The notes below the pieces were generated by a model that saw only the letters and a list, made by a program, of their open reading frames with translations, made no database searches and had not been told where the DNA came from. From Rhynchopus sp. YZ270_cl-10 (lineage: Eukaryota; Euglenozoa; Diplonemea; Diplonemida; Diplonemidae), in contig OZ037876.1 in assembly GCA_964035575.1 (NCBI GenBank), positions 1,116,001 to 1,180,000 on the forward strand: 64,000 bases of DNA. The letters run 5' to 3'. Shown here in pieces: positions 21,671 through 32,842 of this stretch (position 1 is the stretch's first letter; the number at the start of each line of letters is the position of its first letter). Position numbers and translations under genes: made by a program.

Positions 21671-21693
21671 GTTTTTTTTTTTAAACTTGTTAC

Positions 21694-22335
21694 CAGTGCT
21701 GACGCTAAGGCCGGCTGGCCGGTCATATAAAAAAATTTTTTTTGACTTTTTTTTTTTCGGCCGAGCCCGGGCGCGCTTCGCGCGCCCGGGTCCCCAACCC
21801 AGCTCAAGTTGGGGGCCTCCGGCGGAATGTGCGAATTCCTCTGCAGAGTTCGGCACTTCACTGATATTTGCACCAGGCACGCGTGGGATCAGTTTACAAT
21901 AAGAAACGGCGGTCATGGCACCCAAAGGTTCGTGGCGAAGCCACGGTACGCAACATTTCAAAAAATTGCGCTTAAAATTGCATATTTTTACTGATATACT
22001 ATGTCAAAGGGAAGGGTGCGTTGGCAAGCTTGCGCCGCAGGCGCACGGTACGCTACTTTTATTATTTCGCCACGCTGCCTGCTTCCTTTTCCTTCGGCAT
22101 TTGACCAATTGAGTCGCGTTCTGGCTGTGACGGGGTCACTTTGTTCATGAGGCCATTTCTGGTCACTCTCAGAGGCTCGTGTGAGGTGCCAACTGGGGGG
22201 ACTTCCGACCATCCCCTACCCCACCCTGCCCACCCACCCAACACCGGTCATATATGACCGGCATATTTTCAGACTTTTTTTTTTCTTTTTTTTTTTGGTC
22301 ATATATGACCGGCTTTTTCCTTAGCGTCAGCACTG
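21694..22335. mobile_element. Non-autonomous hAT-like element with 8-bp duplication
   Basis: Ends CAGTGCTGACGCTAAGG and CCTTAGCGTCAGCACTG are perfect inverted repeats, flanked by the perfect 8-bp duplication CTTGTTAC (21686-21693 and 22336-22343). A CAGTG terminus with 8-bp duplication is diagnostic of the hAT superfamily. Subterminal GGTCATATATGACC palindromes occur on both sides. An 11-bp GC hairpin (21766-21790) and a 140-bp module (about 21930-22075) shared with 29720-29860 lie inside. At 642 bp, with no transposase frame, it must rely on an enzyme from elsewhere. The intact duplication suggests fairly recent insertion. Confidence 0.92.
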
Positions 22336-24093
22336 CTTGTTACTAACCCTGGTGTTGTTCTCTGATTCAGGGAAAAGGGGAAAAAAAAGGTGGCAATTTC
22401 CCCCTGGGCGTTATTAAATTTGTATTAAAAAATCGCGCGGAAAGAAGAAACAAAAAAAAGCAAGGGTGAACGCGAGCGTCGTCCCTCTCCTCTTGCCTCT
22501 CTCTTTCTGTATACTGTGAATTCAGCAATGCACGGTTGAGTGCATTTTATGATATTGTTGTGCTGAAAACGTCAGATTCCACTAATGAAGAGATACTGGG
22601 CAGGAAGGGGGTTTTTTCTGTTGTTCTCAAAGGGTCAAAGAGGGGGTGGGGGGTTTGCACGACAATGAAGTAAACGACTTGTCTTGTGGTTTTACAAAGG
22701 CAATGAAACCAGAAGTAAAAAACCACAAGCCAAGCCATATATTTCACCATCGTGTATACATTGCTTTGTTTTGCATTGTTGAAAAAAGTAATTCCAAGCA
22801 CCATAGGAGGGGGAGAAACTTTTTAGTTTGAAAATCCCAAAATACAGTTTCTTTTAACCCTCTTTTGTTTCTTGGATCACCGTAGTTTAAAAAGAAAAAA
22901 CAGTACAAAAAAGATAAAGGCTGGAAACGGCGTTTCAAAAAAATATTTTGTGAAAAGAAAAAGAAAAGGCGGCGTAAATGATTTGCTGTTTTATAGATCA
23001 TACAAAAATAAAATCGGGATAGGGTAATAAGGGAGTTGAGCCTCTTTTATCATACTCGGGGTTTAAAAGAAAATGATGGGAGCTATGTTTACAAAAACCA
23101 AAAAAGGCGGTACTTTTTTGTTGACAATCACTTCACACTTATTGGTATAAAGATCTGTACTCAACAACTTTTTTTTCTTCCAATTAGCGTTAAACACTCC
23201 GCCTATATCATTATCGTTACAACATCTGCTGGAGTCTGCCAAAATAAAAAAAATCCCTCCCCCATCACAGGGTAGTTCGCTGGACTCCAAAAACACCCTC
23301 TCCAAAACTCTGGTGGATTTTAAACGATAGCTAAATTTGTCTTCTTCTTGCCATTTTGTTTGTTTGTTTTTTGTAAAACAGAGCTGGGATAGTGTAGCCT
23401 TTGCCACCGTTTTGATGCAAATGCCACCGCCCATTTCTTCGTTTTTTCCCCCCTTCTACTCTTCCCATCTTATCATTTCCCTAAAGGACGGCTTTTCCAC
23501 CAAAGATGTAGCTAATACCATACCCTTCGGCATTCGAGGTAATATGATAAGGCTACAGTACAATTGAATGGGGCACGTCCATATGTGAATAATTTCTTGG
23601 AAAAATAAAATAAAAAATGAAAATTGATTTCTTTTTTGGCATTTGTTCAGGTCACATTGCGTGAATTCGCTGACAAAGGACAGAAAAAAAACAGAGAAAA
23701 ATATAAATTTTCGGATGGGTTGGACAATGAGTGCAAAGGGGTACAGAATATTGTGTTAAAAATGGAATCAAAAAATGGAATCAAAATAAAAAAAGGCGGC
23801 TGTGATGCTTTTTTTTAGCCTCTTTTTGTTTAGTCGCATATTATTAAAAAGTATAAAAATAAAATAGGTGACCAGGAGGGGTTGCAACACCAGAATGAGT
23901 CTCCAAGGGGCTCTCTTTACGATGCCCCATTGAAGATGGCGAAACTGTGCTGCAATGACCCTCTCTCCTTCGTCCCTCTTTTTTCATGATGTGCACTCAA
24001 CAAACGTATGCATTTTGACAATTCGGTGCAGCACTGTAATTTTAACAAAACCTAACAAATAACTGATCTCTTGAAAATGAATGTTTTTTTTTT

Positions 24094-24155
24094 GATAAAT
24101 TGTTGGAGTAGTGTAGTTGCCTCGGTTGTGTTGCCACAGTTGTGCAATCTCCACT
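24094..24155 (-). repeat. GTGTAG module, family A
   Basis: This copy is near the consensus, GATAAATTGTTGGAGTAGTG then GTTGCCTCGGTTGTGTTGCC, with a shortened ACAGTTGTGCAATCTCCACT end. Confidence 0.8.
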
Positions 24156-25167
24156 GTCAAGTTTTTTTTTTTAAATTGAACGCAAATAGGGTGAATTCTT
24201 GGCGAGGGGGGGACTTTTCAAGAGAACCCATTGGGTGTTTTAATACCCTTCCGACCTTTTTTTTTCTGTTACATTTCGGGGATGATACATGAAATTCTCA
24301 TCGTATAAACGAATGCCGAGGAAAACCCAGAAGGACCTTCTGGAGTACCCAGTATTTGCAATGTGGTTCAAAAGTGTCACTTGTCTTTCCCTCAACCCCC
24401 CTTCTTGCGGAGCACGGATGGGTGAGTGAACGATGTGACACTTTCCGCTCACAAAGTAGTGTGCGTAAAAAAAGGATACATTTTGTTCTACGGAAGGTAT
24501 GAATCGTGGTTTGATTAATTGTTGGAATAGAGTTGTCAGTGCAAAATACACTTTTCTTGCGTATGATATCATGAAGAATAGTACCCTAGGGCGACAAACC
24601 GAGGGTAGGTGCTCAATGTTGGTTTTTTGGAAAGAATGTAGTTTTCTTGAATTTGTGTTGTCTTTTGGTTGATTTTTGCCAAAAAAAAAAATGTGTGAAT
24701 CATGCTGAATTTGTATGGCGGGCATTGGGCTCAATAACCCACTCTGCAAATGAACGCAAATTCATTAACCTTTTTCTTATGGTATTTTTTTTGTTTATTT
24801 TTTGTCTCAGTTGCTTAAGAAAAACAAGAAAAATGAAAGACGAATAGATTGTAAAGAGAAAGACGTGCAATCTCCAAAAAAAGAACAAAATAAGAAAGCA
24901 TTCTGTGTGAACGCAAGCAAATAACTGATTTCCATTTTTTTTGGAAAATATTTGCATTTTTCTTAGCTTCCCTCGCGGATACGTTTTTTTTTTTTTGTGT
25001 TTGATAATCTGTTGGTGTAGCCAAACAGTTCACTATTTATATAGTTTACCGGACGAAATAAAAGGAATGGCGTCCAAAAAAAAATATTCAATTTTCGACG
25101 ATGCAAGCGACTCTGGGGACGCAAGCACTGGAAGCATAAATACTTTAAAAAAAAGAAAAGAAAACTT

Positions 25168-25206
25168 GAAAGATGAACGTGCCTCAGGGAAAGTACATAC
25201 ATCTCT
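25168..25206 (-). repeat. Family E hairpin
   Basis: GAAAGATGAACGTGCCTCAG is followed by GTACATACATCTCTTT. The outer AAAGATG/CATCTCTTT stem is kept although the inner stem is weak. Confidence 0.6.
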
Positions 25207-25620
25207 TTAAAAAAAAAGAACAAAGAAAATAAAGATACTTGAGGTTAATAGGAAGGTACCCTCAAAGCTGTTACAAATACTTCTGTACAATAATGTGGGG
25301 GTAGGGGGGAGTGAGGAGGTTTGTATTTCATGTTTGTTTACTTTTTGCTTTTTTAAATATATTTTGAGATGAGACGATTGTACGTCTTTTGTTGTTGTTG
25401 TTTTGATACATTGGTGCATGTGGTCTGCCTACACGCAAATCCTACCCTATATTTTTTTTTTTTGAATAGGACAAAGATAGGGGAAACGAATAGAGAAGAA
25501 AAAGGAAGGGAAGGGAGAGAGAGAGAGAGAGAGGGTGTGGGGAGTGGGGGGTATGAAGGGGGAGGATGTTGCCGTTCAAAGCGAAGAAAAAGAAAGAAAG
25601 AAAAAAAGGGAAAGGTTCAT

Positions 25621-25656
25621 AAGATGAATCTAAGCCTCTCATGCTCAGTTCACCTT
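25621..25656 (-). repeat. Family D hairpin
   Basis: AAGATGAATCTAAGCCTCTC is followed by GCTCAGTTCACCTT. The inner stem has one mismatch; the outer stem and loop start are kept. Confidence 0.7.
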
Positions 25657-25836
25657 TGCGAATGAGAAAAAAAAAAAAAGAGAAAAACACCTTTTGTGGA
25701 CAGATTTTGGAGCCTCTCGTGGCTGGCACACCTAAAAAAAAATCAAAAAAAACCCCACCCCCCTCCCTTGCTTTGTATCAACTGGCCTGCAGATTTTTTA
25801 CTTATTTTTTTTTTACTTCAAAAACATAGAAAAGAG

Positions 25837-25875
25837 TAAGATGAAAAACCTAAGCCTCTCATAGCCTTAGTCACC
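25837..25875 (-). repeat. Family D hairpin
   Basis: TAAGATGA pairs with TCACCTTA, with one wobble on the minus strand. The inner CTAAG/CTTAG stem encloses a CCTCTCATAGC loop. Confidence 0.75.
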
Positions 25876-28860
25876 TTATAGAATCAGGGTCTGTCCGCAC
25901 TGCTGTATCTAATAGCAGAGGGATGGAACCTGACCCCATACCCCAACCTTCATAGGTTAGGATATAGGGTTTGGGAGGCTTGTTTAGAAATGAGTGAAGT
26001 GAAGCGAGAAAACCAAAAGAAAAAAAATGGGTTTGGGTGGAAAACTTTCGAAGATGAATCTGCCTTTTGCGGTCATCATGGAGTGAATGAAAAGGTATTC
26101 CTTGAGTGCACAACGGTGAAGCAAAACTACATTGTAAAGTAATGTACTTCACCGTCATGTGGGTGACTGAAAGGTAGAGAACACCATGATGAAAAAGGGG
26201 GGAGGGTTTGGGTCTAGAATAAGAAAATAACGCAAAAAGAAAAACAAAAAAATAGAAAGAAAAACTTTTAAAAAAAAGACTAGATTTTGTGCCTCATGAG
26301 GAAAAGAAAAAGAACAAAACGGAAAAAATAAACTGTAAAAAAAAAAGCGCCTATTGCATGCGCCATAAAACGTTGTAGGTTTGGAAGAAAGAAAAAATAA
26401 AAAAAATGGTTGTTTAAAGGTGAAAGCCTGTTGTGCTATTGTCACCTTCAAAAAAAAAAATTCTTTAAAAAGTTTAAAGAACCATGACACTAGCGAATGA
26501 ATCGCTAGGGCATTGTGTTTGACTGTGTTATTTTTTTTATTTTTCTTTTTAAAACATTTTCTGTTCTATTATTCGACTGTTAATGGTGCACTGTTGCTTT
26601 TTAAAGAATATTTTTTCGTAGCATCGAATAAAAAATTACCATGTCAAAAAGACAGGTTTTCTGTACAATTATAAACCCTGAAAGGGTTTCAGATGCGTTA
26701 CAGACGACATTTGTTCGGTCTGGGATAAGAAGAAACGAAGAAAAAATGCGACACAAAATATCTAGTATTTCAACCTATGCATTCAATTAATTGCATGCAT
26801 AAGGTATAGGGATCAACAAAAATGATCCCATCCTTTTTGGTATGTTTTGCAAAACATGAAAAAAGGAAAAGTAAATGTTTCATTCGACAAATATCTATTA
26901 AATCGGGTGGTTAAAAAGGAGAGAGGTTGAAAGATGAGTATGACTCATCAGTGTATACACATCTAAAAAACCCGCACGCCTTTTCCCCGATTTTCAACTT
27001 CTGTCAGAGAAAGAAAAAAAAAAACTTCAAAAATAATGCGGTTGTTTTGAAACACAAAATACTTTCAAAAAAAAAAAACTTCAAAAAAATACAGAGTTAA
27101 GAAAACACAAGCATACTGTGTATTCTTTTTGAGACAGAAAATACATGGGGTTTAAGAATATCTGTTTTTTTTTTTTTTTTTGGGTTTGTTATTTATGTTT
27201 ACTTTTATGTTTTTCCGACAGGGGGGGCTGTACAGACTGCATGACGATGATGTTGCTAAGGTTATATGACATGCTTCATGACATGATTTGAACATAACAT
27301 GACATTTAACATAACATATCACCAAAAACCTTAGTAATATCATCTTGCTGGTCAAACCTGTTCGATATTGTAAAAAATAAAAAAATGGGGAAAACGATGC
27401 ATACAAAATAGATATAAAAAAATACGGACCCGAATAGCACACCCTCTCTCTTTAACTTTCGTTTTGTTGGGGGGGGTTTTTTTTTTTTTTTGTTTGCTTT
27501 CCAAAAGCGAAGAAATAGAGAAGAAAAAAATACGTTCGGGCAACAGGTGGAGTTCACAACGGTGCTATTGCACGATTGTTAAACATTACCTTTTTTTTTC
27601 TGTTCGTCAAATGGAAATAGAAAAGTAAATGGTCAGGTACGCGCTCTAGATTCCCATGAACAAAACGCAGGCTGGTACTTCCATTTTAAAAGCTTGTAAA
27701 TGGGTATTTACATGCCTTTTTCCTTTTCTTTTTATTTGGGGGGGGATAGGGTGTTTGTGCTGATATCTTGCATACTGTGAAGCGAGAAAGGAACTGGGGG
27801 AGGAGGAGAAGGTTTTGTTGAACTGAACACCCTCCATGCATTGGGTTACAGTCAATGTGTTAACAACGTTGCTGTATTTTTTTTTAAAAGGGCAATTTGG
27901 AGGTTAGTTCTCACCCCCACCACCATAACCAGTCAATGAACAAAAAAGGAAATCTGCAATAGATGAATAAACATCTTTCAAAGGGAAGGGGAAAAAAAAA
28001 ATCGTGGGTGCATTTAACTAACACATTCCACATAGAAGGTACTGACAAAAAAAAAAAATGTGATTTCCATTTTTTTGTGCTCTCAAATCAAATCAAAAAT
28101 AGAGGATTATCAAGCCTTTCATGACTACCTTTTTGGTACCCTTGCTCATTACAATAAACACCTTGTGGGGGGGATACTTCATTTATTTTCGAGAGGGGTG
28201 TGCTTCATTTACTTTACTTGTGTGTTTAAAAAAAAAAAAATACTATTTCTTTGAGCTGACAGATGCTGGGTAATGTCGGGGCGGGGAGGGTATTAAAAGG
28301 GTGTGAATTCCTCATCACAGTCCTTGGGAGCTGTTCGCTGGTGCTTCTTGGTTGCAACAGCGCGAACTCTTTTTTGGGAAAAAGAGAAACAAAACAAGAA
28401 ACTCATACTCTGGCGATCGCGATCTGGCCCGCCAAAGGTGCGTCGCAATATCGGCGGGTCACAGTCACTATCAGATCAGAGAAACTATTAAATGCGCCCC
28501 ACTCTGCATGTACAGTGTAGTGCTTTTAACATATCAGATACGTTAAATATGCTGCAAAAAATTGACACAAGAAAATAAAAAAAATCATCGTCGCTCACAA
28601 AGCAATACTGTGGGACAATTTTTTACGACTCGACATCACATCTGATGTCTAAAAGAAAAGAGGGGTGGAAAAAAAACATCAAAACACATAAATGGGCCTC
28701 AAAAAATAATACGATAATTGAAAGAATGGGTTTTCTCTACAGAGCAGAATACTTAACAAGAGGGGGGTGGGAAAAAAAGTGAAGTTGATAATGCAAAAAC
28801 GCCTCTGGGACGCAGGCAGTTGACACTTCAAAAAAAAAAAAAAAAAAAAAAATAACTATT

Positions 28861-29026
28861 TATTCACCTCCTTTTAGCGGGGTTTTATTTTGCGATAACT
28901 TCACGCATTTTTTTCCCAGGCGAGGGCTACTTAATTTGCCGAGCGAAGCGAGGCAAATTGAGTGCACGAGCCTGGGAAAAAAATAAGTGAAGTATCGCAA
29001 AATAATCCGCTAAAAGGAGGTGAATA
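28861..29026. mobile_element. 166-bp palindromic MITE, CTTTTAGCGGG family
   Basis: The left half, TATTCACCTCCTTTTAGCGG onward, is matched by its reverse complement ending at 29026. Together they form an almost continuous hairpin through CCCAGGC/GCCTGGG to a GAGCGAAGC centre. The arm sequence CTTTTAGCGGG with following TTTTATTT and TTCACGC is the same as the inner end sequence of the neighbouring element 29043-30809, so the two belong to one family. Confidence 0.75.
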
Positions 29027-29042
29027 CGTAATTTTATTTCAC

Positions 29043-30809
29043 GGGAAATAAAGTATACGAAAGGATTTGGCACTTTTAGCGTGACTTATTTATTGTGCAA
29101 TAACTAACGAGTATGTGTCCTCACAGGAAGCTCTCAGGGAAAAAAAAAAAAAAGAGCGTGAAAAAAAAAAAAAAAAAGCTCTCATTACCAGGGATGTTGC
29201 TAAACCGCGTAGTGGAATTCCAAAATCCTTGAGAGGTCGTTTTTTTTACGGGAAATTTTACGTGGGGAAGTCGTTTTTTTTACGGGAAATTTTACGCGGG
29301 AAATCCTTTTTTTTTCCGGGAAATTTTGAGGAGTCTTTTTTTTTTTACGGGAAAATTCTGTAGGGTTGACCCGGGAGGCTGTACCTTCAATTTTTTTTTT
29401 TGCCTGCGGCGCCATTTTTCATTTTTTGCTCCGCAAAAAGGGTTCGTTGAGTGACTGCTCTGTGGTGTAAATAGCTATATTTTTACACCGTGCCCTAATT
29501 TTTTTCGCCTGCGGCGCCATTTTATATTATTTTTTTTTGCTTCGCAAAAAAAAATTCAGTTCCGTATGTTCCCGATGGTACTTGTCTTCTGAAGGAAAAG
29601 TACAAAGTGAACGTGGGGGCAGTTTGCGTAGTTGCAAACTTTGCTGCATGTTGTGACCCCACCATTTGACGGACGGAGCACGTCGAACCCAATAAGGAGT
29701 GAGAAAGAAGGATATGGCCAAAGAAAAAAGTAGCGTACCGTGCGCCTGCGGCGCAAGCTTGCATTACACCCTTCTTATGACATAGTTTGGCTGCGAAAAA
29801 AGTGCAATTTTAAGCGCAATTTTGAAATGTGGCGTACCGTGGCTTCGCCAGAACGCGGTTTTTTCGAAGTTTTCTTGGAAAATGGGGACACTCTCGCACG
29901 GGTTTTGTAGGCTGCACCGGTAGTGCACTCCCCGTCTTTGGTTGCTGTTGAACAAGGATTCTCTCTCCTGACTACATCTACGCAAAGAGACGCCACCGCC
30001 TTTCTCACAGCACTATTGAGAAGCTGATGGTTCTTCATGAACAGGCACCGAGTTTAACAACGAAAAGATGGGGAATATTCTTGAACACGCTGTTGCCTTG
30101 TTTCTCAGCACAAGCGTAACAGGTTCAAGAGAAAACGGAGGTGTTCCTGCTGATGGCGGAGGAGTTGGAAGACTTCGCTCCCCGTATTTGCTTTCGGAAT
30201 TGAGCTTCTGAGGACCTTTTTCGCGCGCAGCGCGAATTTTTTTTTCTCCAAAACTGGTGCTTTCGGAAGTCGGTCAACGACCTGTCAATATCAGGGGGTG
30301 TGTGTATAGAGTCCCTGTGTCAGCGACCTGTCAGCGACCTGTCAATATCGACCCCTCCCGGAGCACCAAAAACGAAAGAAATTGGACGTGGGGTTCTCAA
30401 AATTTTCGGGGAAAACGGCATATTTAGCGATAAGTGTGTTCGAAACGTATCATGTGGGCAAAAAAATTATGATTTTCACCACCAGACATGGGCCAGGGTC
30501 GAAAAATGTACCTTTTTCCCGTGTAAAAAAACCCGTAAAAAAACCCGAATTCCAAGCCCAAAAAGTGCGATTTTCGTAACTGTTTAGCGTCAGGTCTGCT
30601 CATTACCCTCCCGCCAGCGCTACCGGGTCCCGCGGACCCCTAGATAGGCCCGCTGAGGGGCTGGCGGGATTGAGGAGGCTGGAGGGAGGCTAAAAAAGGC
30701 TGGACGGTCCCTCCAGCCCTACTACCTACATGTACCAAAATTTAGCGTGAAATTATCATTAAATAAAATCCCGCTAAAAGTGCCAAATCCTTCGTATACT
30801 TTATTTCCC
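29043..30809. mobile_element. 1.77-kb TIR element with GC-hairpin cargo
   Basis: GGGAAATAAAGTATACGAA at the left end and its complement at the right end continue through GGATTTGGCACTTTTAGCG, about 40 bp with one indel. Inside, from left: four degenerate TTTTTTTTACGGGAAATTTT repeats (about 29238-29350), two CGCCTGCGGCGCCATTTT copies (about 29401 and 29508), a 140-bp module (29720-29860) shared in opposite orientation with the hAT-like element, doubled CAGCGACCTGT motifs (about 30318-30345), and a GC-rich palindromic patch (30590-30725). I find no convincing transposase frame. No target duplication was identified. Confidence 0.7.
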
Positions 30810-30831
30810 AGGGGAATAAAAAAAAAAAAAT

Positions 30832-30915
30832 GGTTGTTGTGGCTGAAGGGGGCTGATTCACACTTATTGCGCACTTCTTGCACTTTATGCACCTCCTCCC
30901 CCATTCAGCCATACC
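30832..30915. mobile_element. 84-bp TIR micro-element, GGTGTGGCTGA family
   Basis: Left end GGTTGTTGTGGCTGAAGGGGG and right end (reversed) GGTATGGCTGAATGGGGG pair imperfectly. The interior carries GCACTTCTTGCACTTTATGC direct repeats, like the CTTCTT repeats in the 39382 copy. It starts about 20 bases after the 29043-30809 element. Confidence 0.6.
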
Positions 30916-32182
30916 AGTGGTAGATAATTATTATATTTTTGTTTGTTTGGGGGACTTTGCTCACAAAGACCTTTGAACAGTATCTACGTTGTGCCTTCCG
31001 TCCAATGATAACAGAATAAAAAGCGCTAGGGGAAGAGGGGGGGGTTGGTTGTTCCATCAGTAGCGGGTGGGCAGTGAAGAAACCTTGAGAGAAAAATGCC
31101 TTTCAGGGGAGTGGGGGAAAAAGAGAGACATCATTCAAAAAATAAAATAAAAAAGCAACAGCAACATCAACAAGGACTGCATTTTTTTTTTTTTTTTTTT
31201 GAGTTCTGTATCCTAAATATTTGGAGTGTTTCTTTGTTGAAGGGTTTTTGTCTGTATGGTATCGACAAAAAACAGGTCATTGGAAACAACACCAGTGAGA
31301 AGAAAAAAAAAGAAAAAAAAAAGGGCAAGAAACCGTTTTTAAGGGAGAATGCCTCATCATCTCATAAAGCTTAGTTATATTCGGACAAATCGAAAAAAAA
31401 GGCCTCCCTCATTGTGAATCGTGTTTCGTTGTTGTTGCGTTTTTTTATTTTATTTTTTTGCGCCAATATAATTCAATATAGCACTTGGATTGTAGGATTT
31501 TGCCGAAATCGGCATGTCACAAAAGACAGGATTCCGTTCAACGTTTTGGTTTAAAAAAAATATAACAAAAAAAAGAGAAAAGTTTGGTAACCTAAGGCTC
31601 TGCATAAGAGCCAAAGAAAAAGAAGGATAGTGTATCTGAGATAAAGCGTCGGGGGAAGGAAATGATTTTCTTTTTTTCTTGTAATGCGTTGATAATGGTT
31701 TAAATCGATCTTTGATATTGCACTGAAATAAATAAGGAACGGGAGACATATCGTCACGTTGGGGATAAGATGTTTTTATGCCTCGGCAAAAAAAAGCGAC
31801 CTATTTTTTTGCCGAAAAAAATAAAAAAGGTGTTTTTTTTCTTACTACCGGGGGGGGAAAAGAATTACCGACGCTCACAGAAGCCCCGAACACCACGGTC
31901 TAGTCAGGGGGACAACTAATAATAGTGCTACTACTGGAAATGACGAAGTGTTTTACGACTAGTGTACACTAGCAGCACTACTAGTCGTACTACTAGTGGA
32001 CCAGTAGTGATACAGGTTTCCCAAGTGAAAGCGCAGTAGGCTTCTTGTGAATTCTTCTGATTTTGTTTTTTGCTGTGTAGATAAATTTCCAATGATAATC
32101 GCCTAAGAACCCACGCTAATAGGGTCTGTACTCAATGTTGGCCGAAGCCCCCTTTTCTTCACAAAAAAAAAAAAAAAAAAAA
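30916..32182. other. Intergenic with a compact palindromic patch
   Basis: The stretch is mostly A/T-rich with poly-T (31182-31200) and purine runs. Bases 31920-32012 are rich in nested inverted repeats: TACGACTAGT/ACTAGTCGTA inside ACTACTGG/CCAGTAGT. A family H fragment (32127-32155) is cut off by an A tract before the LINE end. No gene is seen. Confidence 0.6.
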
Positions 32183-32419
32183 ATCCCACTCGTCTACAAC
32201 AAGCTGCACCCGGACAGGACGGCGTACTGTCCACGTTGCTCCGAAGAGGCTTCGCTCCGCCACATCTTCTCCCGGTGCAGCAACCCCGCAACCCCACGCT
32301 CCAGCCTCCCTTCAACGAACCTGGGGCAGCTGATGCAACGCCACGAGGCAGACGTGCTCCGCTTCCTTTGCGAGGCTGGATACCTGGACGATGAAATTGA
32401 ATCACTCATGCGCCATTGA
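32183..32419 (+). pseudogene. LINE polyprotein C-terminus with CCHC-type zinc motif
   Basis: The translation contains CPRCSEEASLRHIFSRC, a Cys-X2-Cys-X7-His-X4-Cys motif typical of the zinc-binding region after the reverse transcriptase or RNase H domain in non-LTR elements. The tail LRFLCEAGYLDDEIESLMRH runs to a TGA stop. No reverse-transcriptase domain remains, so this is a dead fragment. The upstream Met in the same frame lies in unrelated flanking DNA and an A run, so I do not treat it as a start. Confidence 0.75.
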
Positions 32420-32479
32420 GTCACTGATGTGGCACCGGCGTGATGACTTTTTAAACCTACCTTATCAAAATAAGAATCA

Positions 32480-32520
<41 letters not shown>

Positions 32521-32571
32521 AGAAACAAAAACAAAAACAAAAACAAAAAAAAAAAAAAAAAAAAAAAAAAA
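32183..32571 (+). mobile_element. 5'-truncated LINE 3' end with poly-A tail
   Basis: The C-terminal 78 codons of a non-LTR retrotransposon polyprotein (32183-32419) are followed by about 65 bases of untranslated sequence and a long A-rich tail (32486-32571, with AAAAAC repeats). This is the usual product of truncated target-primed insertion. It is one of the few features on the plus strand. Confidence 0.75.
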
Positions 32572-32584
32572 ACAAAAAAAAAAC

Positions 32585-32842
32585 CCAAATTTTTAGCTTT
32601 TATATGGGGGCATGTCCCCTTTTGTCGTCAGCCCAGAGTCAGTAGGCTCTGCCACACCTTGGGGAGAGGTGTGCGGACTGTGTCTCCAAGAGGAAAAGGG
32701 AAGCTGTCCCCCCTGCCCCGTCGCAGTGTGGAACCCCGCTAAGTAGCACAACAACAAAACTAAGCAAGAGGCAGTACCAGTGGCGCGGCTACCAATAACT
32801 ACCGTGTAGTCAGCGTCACGCCTACCATGGTAGGTTACAGTG

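Larger units (their letters stand above)
18346..21685. other. Intergenic, repeat- and homopolymer-rich
   Basis: Contents: family E-like hairpin (about 18394), AAAAC and GAAAAA microsatellites (18490-18520, 18853-18885), a T run of about 30 (19166-19195), a family D hairpin (19579-19615), a TACCG...CCTACATCGTAGGTTACAGT hairpin near 19990-20028 that matches the tail of the module at 32585-32871, a family A copy (20408-20471) and family B copies (20547-20595, 21622-21670). No gene is supportable. Confidence 0.65.
22344..28860. other. Intergenic, repeat-rich
   Basis: Recognised parts: family A module (24094-24155), partial GTGTAG modules (near 23383 and 25002-25033), family E hairpins (25168-25206, 26931-26963), family D hairpins (25621-25656, 25837-25875), a GA run (about 25508-25532) and a family G copy (28784-28829) ending in a 24-base A run. 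A 170-codon minus-strand frame at 24240-24749 has normal composition but no recognisable domain and no convincing splice signal. Nothing else is supportable. Confidence 0.6.

Noticed and set aside
21497-21961. 154-codon minus-strand frame overlapping the hAT-like element
   Set aside because: It crosses the element boundary and a dispersed repeat, so it cannot be one ancestral gene. It shows no transposase motif.
24240-24749. 169-residue minus-strand frame of normal composition
   Set aside because: It has no recognisable domain and no clear splice signal before the ATG. It cannot be separated from chance without homology or transcript data.
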